From Trichosporon coremiiforme (Eukaryota > Basidiomycota > Tremellomycetes > Trichosporonales > Trichosporonaceae): a stretch of DNA of 64,000 nt. Below the pieces are notes generated by a model that was given only the letters and a program-made list of their open reading frames with translations, was not told the origin of the DNA and made no database searches. Positions 11,560-23,245 of the stretch are shown piece by piece. The translations under genes and the position numbers were made by a program. Positions within the stretch are counted from its first letter, which is position 1, and each line of letters starts with the position of its first letter. The DNA lies in NCBI GenBank assembly GCA_039545355.1, contig BCJJ01000022.1:310001-374000 (forward strand), read 5' to 3'.

Positions 11560-12484
11560 ATGACCAGCAACACCTCAAGCCCTATGCTCCCCTCTTCTCT
11601 CTACTCGCCACCGCTGCCCACGTCGCCGCTTGCGGAGGCCCCTGCGGAAATGGCCATCGATGACGAGCCGCCCTCCTATTCGGACACGCTGCGGTCCGGC
11701 CCAGCCAAATACGCATGCTTGATGCTGTCAGGGACGGACAGGATCCAAGCCATCTCCTTCCCATACAACAGGCGGACGCGAGACCTGCTCGTGTCAGCTC
11801 TGAAGGTTGGGCAGGGAGTCGCCAACTGCGACCTGCCAGAAGACGGTGTATGGGATTTCAAGCTGTACGGCAAGCCCTGTGAGTTGGCTGTTTGGAATTA
11901 TAGCAGACTGCACAACTGCAATCGCAACAGAACATCCGGAATTGCGCTAACCAGCTGCAGGGTCGCTAGACTCACTGGATGCCGTGAGAGCGCCGCACAT
12001 CCTCGTCTCCCTCTACACCACCTTGGCAACCGCGGGGTGGCACCCTAGCGCATCCGTGGATATCGTGAAGAAGAAAACTTCGCACGACTCCATCTACTTC
12101 CGCACCGGCCCCCACATTCTACGAGAGTTCCTTGCGATCACGATCGAGGAGAGCGACAAGCTGCGATTGGTGGACGCACCTTGCCAGAGAGTGAAAGATG
12201 CGTTCGTCTCGGCCTGTGCAGTGAGTATCAGGTCTGGAGTGACAAGCGTGGCTGATGCCAAGACTTGGCCCAAGAGCCAGACGGTGCAAGAGAAGGAGAT
12301 GGGCAGCCTGGTTGTCAAGTTCAGTGGGACGCCGTGGACGGCATGGAAGGGCGACAACACTCGCGGTGCTCGCCGTGTGCTCGCTGCTGCGATGGAGCGC
12401 TTCGAGACAGCCGGTTACGAGCTCGTCTCCAGCGTCTCACTCTCAGGGCGGGTCATGATGATCTTTGGAACCCGCCGGTTCTGA
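11560..12484 (+). CDS. Tandem paralogue 1, duplicated 'FKLxGxPW' domain, unknown function
   Basis: Three exons (11560-11878, 11961-12220, 12263-12484) encode 266 residues. Residues ~1-45 are Pro/Ser-rich and disordered. Two related domains of ~110 residues follow. Copy A runs from 'YACLMLSGTDRIQAISFP' through 'WDFKLYGKPW' (the Trp codon is split by intron 1) to 'SHDSIYFR'. Copy B runs from 'EESDKLRLVDAP' through 'VVKFSGTPW' to 'GYELVSSVSLSG'. Each contains a DK(I/L)R-like strand, the (F/L)K(L/F)xGxPW strand, a Leu-rich helix ending in GW/GY, and a final S-V-D/S strand. No signal peptide or membrane span is visible, so a cytosolic protein is likely. It is arranged head to tail with its paralogue. 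I recall similar unnamed domains in fungal hypothetical proteins but no function. Copy B is more diverged at its end. Confidence 0.85.
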
Positions 12485-13016
12485 TTTGCCCGAGTACAGG
12501 AGTGCGAAGGAAGCAGTGTACTGGTGACAGTGATCTAATCAGAGGGAGCAGTGCAGAGGCGGTGCCGGGGCATGGAAGCCACCCGCTAGCCGATGTAAGC
12601 GACCTTATCGTTCAGCCGACCCAACCGGCCGGCGTGCATGTTGTAAGACGTTCAAGAGCTGTGTAAGAATACAAGACTATACATGATTAATCCGCTGTGC
12701 GAGATGCAGTCTGCCTTGTTGTGGAGCGGGGGTATCCTCGCAGTGCTTAGGAGTGACGAACAGCCCGCACCAGCCGCAACGATGTTGGACGAAGTTAGAT
12801 CGGCGTCCATCTTGGCGGCGGCGAAAGGGGCTTCGGACCCGAGTTCCTGTGCCTTAAACGCCTCGACGTATGGTCCTGTTGTCCGCAACGAGCTTCCGGA
12901 ACAGATTCTTGGCGCAACACGCAGCACTGCTAGCTTGCTAGCTCAACTCTATACTTAAGACAGCGTGAGCACTGTTCAACGCCCAATTCATCCTCAATCC
13001 AACTCACCCCTCAACC
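12485..13016. other. Spacer between tandem paralogues
   Basis: The spacer is 532 bp. No coding exon is seen. A TATA-like sequence 'tatactta' at about 12949 lies ~65 bp before the ATG of the second paralogue, which suggests independent promoters. Confidence 0.4.
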
Positions 13017-14113
13017 ATGGGTTTTTTCTCGTCCGATAAGAAGTATCCTGTTCCCCCTGACCCGACTGGTCAGCCGCCGGCAGGTAATCCTCCTCCTCCA
13101 GCTTCGTATACGGAGCAGAGCCCTCCCGGATACCATCAAGCGACGTCCTCCATCTCGAGCTCGTTCGCCCCGCCATCAGGCTCGTCCTCATCTGGTGCCT
13201 ACGGGGTAGGTGTCGGCTACACAGCCAGTGGCTATCCCGATGAGAAGAAGCAACCGCTCGAGGCATCGACCTCGGCGCCCCCGATGCCGATCTACGCCTG
13301 CATGCTACTGAGCAGCAGCGATAAGCTACGCTTGCTCAACTTCCCGCACGCCGTGTGGGACGCTATCGAGCAGACGATTATCCGCGCCTGGATCGGCATC
13401 CAGCGCAAGAAGATGATGGACAACACGTGCATCGAGTTCAAGCTGCGCGGAAACCCCTGTGAGTCGAGAGCCAGCTGCTGCGCCGCGAACAATAGACGAC
13501 CAAGCTGACATGTCAGGGTATGGACAGTACAGCGAGGCAGTACCGTCACGCCGTCTCATGACTCACCTCCTGCACTGCCTGTCGGTGCATGGCTGGCACC
13601 TGTCGATCTCGACCGACCTCTCGAAGAAGTCCTACGACAAGGACACACTCTTCTTCCGCCAGGGCCCGCCGCTGAACCGCATGTACTTCTCCGTTTCGTT
13701 CAACGAGTTCGACAAGATCAGGATCATTGACCCGCCGACGGAGCAGATCAAGAACGCGTTCATGCAGGCTGTCCAGGTAAGAGGTGGGGGATGACCGCAT
13801 AGCTGACGGAGAGACATGGCCTCTCGGAATCCAAAGGACCGAGACGAAGGAGCATGGATGCACCCAACTTAAGCTGAGGGGCAACCCGTGGATGACCTCG
13901 GACGGTGTGGAGGTCAATCAGGCTCGCCTCTTGGCTATGACGATCATGACAGTCATGGACCAGCATGGCTACGAGCTCGCCGGCTCCGTCGACATGAGCG
14001 CAAGCGGCGGGGAAGGCACCAGTGACCGTGAGTAGCTTTTCTGTGATGAACGTGTGGTTTGGGCCAAGCTAACGTCAGTGGACACATGGTTCTTCGCCTC
14101 CAAGATCCACTAG
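13017..14113 (+). CDS. Tandem paralogue 2, duplicated 'FKLxGxPW' domain, unknown function
   Basis: Four exons (13017-13458, 13517-13776, 13814-14027, 14079-14113) encode 316 residues. A ~95-residue Pro/Ser/Gly/Tyr-rich disordered N-terminus precedes two domain copies. Copy A has 'YACMLLSSSDKLRLLNFP', 'IEFKLRGNPW', 'HGWHLSISTDLSKK' and 'DKDTLFFR'. Copy B has 'FNEFDKIRIIDPP', 'TQLKLRGNPW', 'HGYELAGSVDMS' and 'DTWFFASKIH'. The first intron splits the Trp codon of copy A in phase 1 and the second lies just before 'TWP' in phase 0. These are exactly the positions seen in paralogue 1, and the middle exon is 260 nt in both. Both copies here keep the full motif, so this gene is probably nearer the ancestral form. 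The function is unknown to me. Confidence 0.87.
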
Positions 14114-14611
14114 CCAGCCTCCTATCCACCTCTGATAATATCGCAACCAAGCTTTCCTAATCTTATAGTCTCAACGAGCCAAGCGAGCGGCTGCAAAGCG
14201 TGCGAGCTGGCTGTGTATCTCACGCCTTCTTTGTGTATAATATGATGCAGCCCAAGCCTGCTCCGCTGGTCACAAGAGTGAAAGCAATGCAATAATTTTA
14301 CAAGTACGACAGAGAACCAGAACCTAAACCTACTGTGGGTATCTCCTCACCTCCTTCTGGGTCAGTTGCTGTCCGCGAGTTATCGCATCCAAAGTCAACC
14401 TTACCATACCCACCCAATCTGCTGAAGTATGATTACTCTCTTAATGCTGATGGCGAACGACATGGTGAAGCTTCGTGAGCTGCCAAAACAGTACATACTT
14501 AGACCTCTGGGTTGCTCGTTGCGCTCGCTCTGGTGTGGGCGGATGGTCGAACGAAGCACTGGCTGAAGTGAGGACGAGCGAGCCCTCCTCCCGCGTCTCC
14601 TGCCCCTACTC
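14114..14611. other. Convergent 3' intergenic region
   Basis: About 500 bp lie between the stops of paralogue 2 and U1-70K. No open frame is convincing. It should hold both 3' untranslated regions. Confidence 0.4.
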
Positions 14612-15848
14612 TTAATATCGCGGACGCTTCGAGTCGCGGTCGTAACCTCCGTAGCCGCCGCCGCCGCCGCCGCCTCCGGGCGCATCGTAGTCGCGCTTAA
14701 ACCCGCCACCACCGCCGCCGCTGGAAGTTAGCAGAGTTTGATGATGAAAGCTTACCCGTAGCCACCGCCGAGACCACCACCGCCCCCACCGCCGTAGCTG
14801 CTACCGCCGCCGCCGTACCCGCCGCCACCACTGCGATTGTCAGTATGATGCTCGCTCAAGTCGAGAAATGGACTTACCCAGCACGGTCGCCGTAACCACG
14901 GTCGCCTCCACTCGGCGGCTGGAAGCCTCCCGGACGTCCACCACGGAACCCACCGCCTCCTCGGCCACCACCGAAGCCACCACCGCGACCACCGCGGAAG
15001 CCGCCTCCTCGGCCGCCGCCGAATCCACCCCGGAACCCACCACGGAACGACGCCATGGGCGGCGGGGCCGCGACCGGCTTCGGGCGGCCGCCAAGGCCAC
15101 CGCCGAGCTTCCGCGGCTTCCAGCCCTTGACTGTTCGGCCTCGCTCGACGTCGACGAGGATCTTCTTGTGGTGGATCGGGATGCCGTCCGCGTCCTTGTA
15201 TGCCGCCTTCATGTCGCGCTCCCGCTCGAAGACGATAAAGGCGTAGTTTCGCGACTTGCCCTTGCGCTTGTCGCGCACGATGCGGATCTTCTCAATGTGT
15301 CCGTACATCTCGAACTCGTGACGCAGGTCGGCTTCCGTCGCCTTGGTCGAGAGGCGAGAGATGAACAGCGTCTTGTACGGGTCTCCGGCAACTTCGGGGT
15401 CGTGAGCGGGGTCCCCTGCGATGTCAGCTCTGCGTCGAAAGTAGGTGAGCTCACAGGTCTTCTCCAGGTTGTCCTTGTACTCCTTCTGTTCCTTCTTCTT
15501 CGCCTCTCTCCGCATCATGACGGCCTCTTGGCCGATGACGCCAGCTTCGGCGATCGGATCCTTCTTCTTCTTCTTGTCGGCGTCAACATCAGGCTTGAAC
15601 TCGACCTGGCCATCCTCCGGCTTGTCGGTGTCCATGGGTTCGTCCTTAGCCTCCTCCTTGCGCTCCTCAAGTCCCTGCTTGACCTCGTCATCCTCCGCCT
15701 GGTCTCTCAGCTGCTTGACCAGCGCAGCGATGCCGGTGATCTTGTTCGGTCCACGGTCGCTCGTGTCCTTGCTCATCGGCGGGAGGTAGTTGAGGGGCGG
15801 GCGCGGCGCGAACAGCCGCAGAAGATTGGGCGGGAGCTTGGCTGTCAT
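14612..15848 (-). CDS. SNP1: U1 small nuclear ribonucleoprotein 70 kDa (U1-70K)
   Basis: Four exons (15848-15455, 15415-14878, 14830-14756, 14720-14612) give 371 residues. The first intron is only 39 nt and is readable in frame, so unspliced RNA would simply add 13 residues there. The N-terminal U1-70K signature 'LPPNLLRLFAPRPPLNYLPP' is followed by an acidic/lysine-rich stretch. An RRM lies at about 145-225, with RNP2 'LFISRL' and RNP1 'KSRNYAFIVF' and the U1-70K-typical 'KKILVDVERGRTVKGW'. The C-terminus is a long Gly/Arg-rich (RGG) tail ending 'YDRDSKRPRY'. The protein binds stem-loop I of U1 snRNA and is phosphorylated by SR-protein kinases, one of which is encoded at 48.7-50.9 kb. The short RS region of animal U1-70K is replaced by RGG repeats. 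Confidence 0.93.
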
Positions 15849-18800
15849 TGTCGTCCGTGGGCTCCGAGGGTGCGGCTCAGTCGTTGGTCGTTGTTCTGAT
15901 GGCAGCCTGCTTAGATCGGGTTGCGAACCGACTTCTGACTGCAAGCGCGTCGGTAACCATGACTTGATCACTGAACCCGACACGTGGTTCTCACATGCTA
16001 TTATAACTCCGGGCGTGGCACACTGAAACTCGTCCCAGTATTTTGCCTTCCTTATGCATGAGACACCACCTATTAGCTACCTACCGTGCAGCTCGCTGTC
16101 GACATGCAAGAGGACATCGCTGCCGCCGTACTACTGCACCGTAGAAAGTGACGGCCGACTTGGAACTCCGACATCGGAGACCAGCTCATGGGTTTGTAGT
16201 GGATGAGAGAGCAAGACAAGATGAGTGCTTGGCCAACTACGACTTTCAAGACAGCTGAGACAAACGACATCTACCGGTCCCGCAATATCGGGTCAGTGCT
16301 CAACGCTGAGAGGTAACACGATGTGGAGGGTGCAAGGGACATGCTCGAGTGAGGGGTAAAGCATAACTGGGGCGTCCAGGAGGCTGGCAGTCGCTGTTGT
16401 CAGTCTGATGAAGCTGCTCCGTGCGAGCGCGCCATTATGTCTAACATAATGACACCACAGCGCTGATCTCGGCGCAGCTCGCACCGGTCAAGGATCAAGG
16501 AGGGATGGCTTACGGAACCCACTTTTGCAGCGATGGGTCTGGCGGACCTCCTCAGCATGGCTAAGGCTCGATGGAAGGGTCGCCTGGAGAGCGCCGTGCG
16601 CACTCCGATTGTGTCCTGCGACTGGCCTGATCGACAGTCCTGCCGCAAGACCTCTGCTGACCAGAGATCCATGCGGGCCGACCGTGCACCTCACAGATCC
16701 AGCGTCTGCTTCCCCGCTGTCTTTGGCCCGAGCTTTGTGCGGAATGTGACCCTGTATGCTTGACGGGCAACGCGGGCGCCGATATCGACTCTACTTTGCG
16801 AGCCCTCTCGTACCCGCTACAACAATAAGCTGCGTTTGAAGTAGGCAGACGTACCCACTCCTCAGAAGGGACTACCTGAAGGTTGATACAGCCTCGTAGG
16901 GAAACATCAGACTGCAAGTCGGTATTAGCTGAGCAATGTTTGCTAAATCGCTGCATCGATTGACGAATACGGGGCTCAAGCGGTTGTGGGGTAGGCGGAG
17001 AAATCAAAACTCCATGGGCAGTGCTCAGTCATTACCGCCGTTCGAAGATCTACCGAGATCTCCGTATCCTAAGAGATAAGGGAAGAGCTGAAGGCTGCAG
17101 AGTGCTGCCGGCCGATCGCCCCCAGACGCTGGGACGTAAAGGGTGGCATGCGGTGGCAACAGGGTCAGGGGTGCTGTGGCGTTTGCCTCGTCGATTATTG
17201 ATCTTCAGCTGGAAAAATGGCGCACAACAACTCAACAGCCTGACACGACCGTGATGCGCCGCCCACTTTGCCAAGCTCAATGCAGCAGTGAGACACAGAT
17301 GAGTAACCTCTGAAGCCCGAAGATGCGATACAATACCAGGACTGCTTCAGCCGACGAGGCGAAGCGTCGAGTCGATCGTGGGTGAACCTGTATCATTCTG
17401 GGTCTTCTGCTCGAATCACTTCAAGCGGCATGTTCCGGTTGGCCGACCGTGCGTCGATCCAGTGCGTTCTGGGTGAACTCCGGCGCCGTACGATCTACCC
17501 TGGGCCCGACACCTGGTTCCTCTGGTGTTACACTCCGAGGACCCCGTGTCACTGATGGCGTCCGTGTCATCGATGGCGTTCGCCCATTATTATCCTATAG
17601 GCGGCCACGACCCTGTGGTCTCCTTTTGTCTGTTATGCTTCCCCGCGGAGATGGTAACAACAAGGCACAGCCCCTATCGCCACTGGCTGACCCGGCCTGC
17701 CCAGCAACTCGACAGTAAGGACGGGCGATCGCCGGAGATCCGGGAGGCTGAACTCTAAGGCGTCTTAGCGACAGGCGAGGCGCCCGTGTTCGCTGAGCCC
17801 GCCGATGGCAACAGGGTGGGTTGCGAATCATATTGTCTTTCGTGCTTGGTTAGCACCTCGGCCTGGACATTGGTGGGCTCGGACTTGCTACTGTTTGAAT
17901 CTAGACGTCGACGAGTGCTGCCCCGTCGCGATCCGAAGTGCTTGCGTCGCACACCTGAGCTCGGTCTGACTTCGGCGCTTTAAACAGACACACAAAGTCT
18001 GTGCAACAGCACAGGGTTGAGGGCAACTGAGGGGACAGGCGCACTGTGTGGAATGCTACGCGTCCTGACATTCCGCACACGGCCACCCAGGCCCCTCCCA
18101 GGCCAACTCACATGCCTCAGCCTCGTAAGCGCGTTGCAATGCGTGCAGTGGTTGGCTACAAGGCCGCGCGAGGAATGCTGAGCAGCTCGGATTCCGAGGA
18201 CATATAGCACTCTTAATTAGCAATCGCGCGTCTTGATGAAGGCTTGGTGCAGAGAGGCACAGCGGCAGGAACAACCTAGGATACGACAGCGACGTCCTCC
18301 GCCACGTCCGTAAGGGCCCGTGGTGGGTAATGGCACTAACAGGTCGTTCCCCGGATACGCGTCAACGGATGGTAGCGCCCTGCTTCCTTTGGATTCACGA
18401 AAGACAGCCGGGGCTGGCGCTAGTGCTGGCGCACACATAGGTAGCCTCGGCGCAGAAATTTCGGACACAAGAATCCTTCCAAAGAACAGGCTAATCCTCG
18501 CTGTATCTTTATCCTAATCCTCGGAGATACTAAGGCCCAAAGCCCAGCTCGGCGCCCTGGCTGTCGGGCTGGCGTGTCGGACGCCGCCTCGGCGTCGAGG
18601 GTGGTGGCGGGTGGCTGAGCCCTGACATCGAACGGACCGCGGAATCACGCATTCACGCCGTTTGCAAGCAGGTACGACTGCAGGTACACAGGCAGCAGGC
18701 ACACCCAAAGAGAGCTTTCGCCCGAACGGCCCGACTGACCCGAATAGGTTTACGGCTGGGCCAGCTTGGCTGGTTGATGTGGTTAGAAACGACCGAGCCA

Positions 18801-21800
18801 TCTGCGCCGATGGGCGGCGTTGTTAAGCCGCTGGGAAGTCGGCGCATATCGAGTATTAGATCACGGCAGCTGGAGGCAGGCTAGCGCAAGCCGACTCCGG
18901 GCATGGCGGGTCTTGGAGCAGACCCGAACCAATCGTGTGCGGCTGATGGGCCAGCAAGAGCGTCGATGGCGCTGAACCAAAAGTGATATACACGAAGGGT
19001 ACCCTTGCAGGTTTCTCGGTCACTGACGCATTACCAGGGTTTGAGGAGTCGGCGCACGCCAGGCTTCAGGAGGGCTCCCCAGGAGATACGAGACGTGCCC
19101 ACAATGACCCAGGACATGTAGGATAATGTAGGATAATGTAGAGAAGCATCTGGGACGCTCAGTGTCGCCGCTTTGATCGGGCGTCCACTGGGGCCCGCTC
19201 TCCTCCGGGCCGGCGGAGATGCAAGCAAAGGAAATCGCCATCCCATTATTCACAGGTCGTACGTGATCGTGAATGCACTGAAGCCATGAAGCCACGAGTC
19301 AGACAGATCAACGCAAACGAATCAACTGGCTGGCCGGTGTGCAACCAAGTGGGGGGTCGCGTGCGGAGGCCAGGGCAGGGTGACACATGATAGAGATCTG
19401 GACCGTCTAATGCCCGCTCCACAGCTTCGCTAACTTTGCGCGATTAGTGCAGGCGGAGAAGCAGAGCAGAGGTTTTGCACGACGCGTCAGCACGAGGGGT
19501 CCACAGAAGGCGACGGCCGCATGTATCGAATGTTCTGCATCCGGGTTAGGTTCGCTAAGGAGGTGGCCAGTTGAGTACAAGGGAACCCACTCGAGTCTCA
19601 GTCTCAGCGCAGCAGACCCTGCCCTGTCAAAGTGGTGGATCCCGTGCCTGCCGACCGAAATGCCTGCGACAGCTGGGCGGAAATGAATGAAAAGCAATGA
19701 CATCATGATGCGGAGTGCGGAGGGCGCATTAAGCGCTGCAAAGTGTCCTGCGCTCCTGCAGTGTCGCGTGTGTGTCATGTCGTTCCTGCGGTAACCGCTG
19801 TACCTGTCGGGCCCCTTGCCCCCTGGGTCCGACCCAGATTGCAAAGCCTATCCGTGCTAGCCGTGCTGCGCGTGCTGCGACATTCGACGCGGCCCCTCAC
19901 CGCCATCCATGCGCAGGAGCTTTAGGAGCAGGTGGTGCACTGATGCTTCGATGCGATGGTCCCGGGACGCACAGGCCGGTGCCGACCGTCCGCCGTTGCA
20001 GCTATGGATGCTCTAAGCACAGCCGAGATACGCTCGGACACTCGGATTCGACGTTGCGGGCACTGCGTGTGGTCGCGACGACGACAGGCACAATGAACAT
20101 GGTCCAGATGATTATTACAAAGGCCTGACATTCCTCAGTCGCTTAAGGGATTACCCAGTCATATTACGTTTCCGTTTCCAGAAACGCGGCACATGCCCTG
20201 CATACCGTGTAAGCCTGGGTTGCGTGTCGAGTTTGATTCCTACTGTAGCGATATGGGCCACTCAATCACGTTGCGTGTGCGTACCCTCACGAATGATGCT
20301 TAAGCGACCTGAGCTGCTTAGTGGGTTTACCTGTGTCGCAGCCGGGAATTCTGCGTGCACAGAACTAATGCGTTGCTCTGTGCAGATGTGCACGAGCGCT
20401 CCACAATGCACACACCAGAAAACGGGCCTCGGGAAATGAGAACTGGACTCGAAGGGTTCCAGCGCCCCGCCCTCGATCCCTCAAACCCTCGACGCCAGGT
20501 CAAGCCCCTAAGTAGTCCTCAAAGGGCTTGGCTGTGAGGCCTCCTCACTGCTGCCACCCAGTGTTAGTGCTCAGGCTCTGTCCCAGGTAGAGTGAGCCTG
20601 GCTAACCCATGCTGACCAGGTGCACCTGGTTGATCCCCTTTTTCGCGTGGCTCTGTTGTTATGCTCCAAGTGACGGGCATGAAGGCATGAACAGTGGGAC
20701 GAGGAAGGGCAGCAGGATAGCCGACCCGAGCGCATCAGATAAGCAGCTTCACAGCGAGACGAATGGGCCAGTGCGGTGTGTGCAGGGGTGTAGGACAAGA
20801 CGTGTGTACACAGACTGAAACATCGCCTCGTGCTGGAATAAAAGTTGGATGTAGAGGTCTAGAGAGTCTATTATTGCGGTAACGTCAGTCTTCCTCGATA
20901 CCAATCTTTTGTCTCCTTCCAGACGACCCAGCGACCCAGAACGGACACCAGCTGGACCCTTGACACGAACGACATTCCCCACTGTTCACTTTTCTCTTTG
21001 TTCGATCCATTCCTCCCCTTCGAAGCTCCCTTTCCTTCCCCGCATCTCACCTGGGTGGGTTGACGACGCACACCCTCGACTGCCCATTGCCCGACCGAAC
21101 CGGAACGCAACAACGCGCGCCCGGCCGACGGACGAGTCAGTCTTCGACGCACTTACGTCGATCTCCTAAGGACTTCAAGCAGGAGCGCCTACAGAAGAGC
21201 GACACACGCAAGACGCGGGTACGCGCTGACAGCCGACCGACTTTGATTCAGCCCGCTGTGGAAAACGACAAGCGGTTGCACGACGTATCCAGTATCCGAG
21301 TCGCGTGTGCGATTTCCGACTGAGCGCTAGATATAGGGTCTTGAGTGACGAAGAACGCATTAAGCCTAAGATTAGTAGTTCGCTTAGCGGACAGCAAGGA
21401 CTGGAAGCGCGCCAAAGGGCAACCTCGGACGTTGGGCCTAGCGAGCGTGCGTCTGCATACTAGACCGACTAAACCGACTGGGTTTGGAGCGGCTGGTGCT
21501 CGATCTCCTTTTCGCTTGAGACCTTCCCCTTCATCATCTGCCCTCAGCACTCCGCCCGAGCTCTGTCGCTCTCACCGTCCGCCTCAGAACTGTCTGCCTG
21601 GTCTGCCTGGTATCGGCGCGGCGCTTGCCCTGCAGCCCCCGCTTACCTTACGCATCGCGAAGATACTCGGCCCCTGGCCTCGAAAACTAAAGCGGCCCAC
21701 ACCGCGCCCGCTGTCTGTAGACAGCAAACTGCAAGCAGCATACAGTGGTACTCGGTACTCTCCTCCCTCCGTAGCCTGCATCCCCATTAGCGCATCGCAG
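15849..21800. other. ~6 kb without recognisable genes
   Basis: Both strands were examined in all frames. Open frames are short (the longest is 159 codons), of arbitrary composition, and not joined by the compact intron signals used elsewhere. A small 10-bp direct repeat (atgtaggata) occurs near 19117-19140. No tRNA with a proper B box was found. The region lies upstream of the TEA-domain regulator and may be its extended promoter or a non-coding RNA locus. Confidence 0.5.
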
Positions 21801-23245
21801 GGTGAACCGGTCAGCAGCACTTGACCGAGGGCTGCATCAACCCGTCGCTCTTAGCCTCTGCTCGGCCTTCTCCTCTTGCGGCCAGCCTGCTGTCCTGCAG
21901 CCTACCTCTCTCGCTCCCTCCTGCCTCCTTCCGACTGGACGTCGACGACTTTACATTCCTCGCATAACCCCAGCCTCCCACCAACTCCCTTCATCACACC
22001 ACCACATCTCTCATACATACAACACACCGCGCATCACCTGTCAACACCGCCATCCGCGTGCATCCACCGCCCAGGTACCTGAGCAGGACCACCAGGAGGA
22101 CCAGGACCCCACCACCCGGATCGTCGCTGTAAGAGGAGCATCTCGTGCACCTGGGATCCGGTCCTGGGTCTGCTCCTGCTCCTGCACGACGGCCCCGTAC
22201 CCAGACCCAGACGCTGGGCCTGAATCGAAATCTGGCCGTCCCTGTCCGGACTGTCCGGGCTGGCCCTCAGGCCCTGTACATACCTTAATCGCCCTCGCCC
22301 TTCACCGACCCTCACCCTCGACCCTCAGCCTCAGTCCTCAGCCCAGCCAAGCAGGCCAGGTCAGCAAAGTCAGCCAGCCAGCCCAGCCCAGCCGCCCTCA
22401 CAGCGCACCCTCACTCACCCTCACCCTCACCGCCCTCACCCTCACCCCGAAAAACCAAGCCTCTCCCTGCGGGCAAGCATCGGTCACCTGCCCTTCCTTC
22501 CTCACTCCAGTGCATCACCGTCCCACAACACCTGCGACCAAGACCTGCGCTGCTCTCTCCTAGCGTCATATTCGCCGACTCGTCAGCAACGCCGCTCTCT
22601 CCACCTCCATCTTTGTCATCTCGCCGTCATTTCCGACACCGCTTCCTCACGACTCTCGAGCTCTATCCATCTCCCTTCTCCCCCGCCAGACCACTAATTT
22701 TCCAACATACCACATTCCCCCACCGACCCTCGGCATCAGGGGCGATCCCGCCCACTCCATTCCACACACTGCAGTCATCGTCGTCGGCAGTCCCAGAACT
22801 CGATCAGGTTAGTTGACTTGCCGAAACGTCCTACCCGTCCTGCGCAACGTCTGGATTTCTTCGCTGTTTTCTGGTGAGACACTGTGGACTCAACTTGCAT
22901 CAACACCCATCTCTTTTCGATAAACTCAGTGGCAAAAGGGGACCGAGTCACAACAAATTTATCCCTTCTCGTCGACGTCACAGCAGGCAGCCCGTGTCGC
23001 CTTCCCCCAACCCCGGACCTCCTTCGACCTAACCACCACCGAAGATTATTTGACGGGAACCTGAGCGCTTGCGCGCACGCCCATCAGGAGACAGGCCCGT
23101 CAACCCTCCCTACCAACCACATCTTCCTTACTCTCGACAGGCCATTACCAACCTACTTCCACCTCCTTGCCACCGGCCGTTGCCAGCCGCCGGTTTGGTA
23201 GTGTCGCCACCCATACACAACGCAGGTATTGCGTCGACCTTCGCC
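21801..23245 (+). promoter_or_regulatory. Pyrimidine-rich leader/promoter of the TEA gene
   Basis: The plus strand becomes strongly C/T-rich for ~1.4 kb before the TEA-domain ATG, including a low-complexity run of CCCTCA units around 22405-22450. Long CT-rich leaders are common before regulatory genes in basidiomycetes. Several upstream ATGs, including a 105-codon frame at 22884-23201, precede the main start and could restrain its translation. The 253-codon frame at 21802-22563 is best read as a by-product of this composition. The extent of the transcript cannot be seen. Confidence 0.4.

Noticed and set aside
14868..15899. 343-codon plus-strand frame opposite U1-70K
   Set aside because: Antisense of RRM and RGG-coding sequence; no independent signals.
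21802..22563. 253-codon plus-strand frame upstream of the TEA gene
   Set aside because: Pro/Ser/Thr/His-rich and low complexity, explained by the CT-rich leader; not joined to the TEA exons.
15849..23245. Centromere or transposon remnant as explanation for the gap
   Set aside because: I saw no reverse transcriptase, integrase or transposase fragments, terminal repeats or long tandem arrays.
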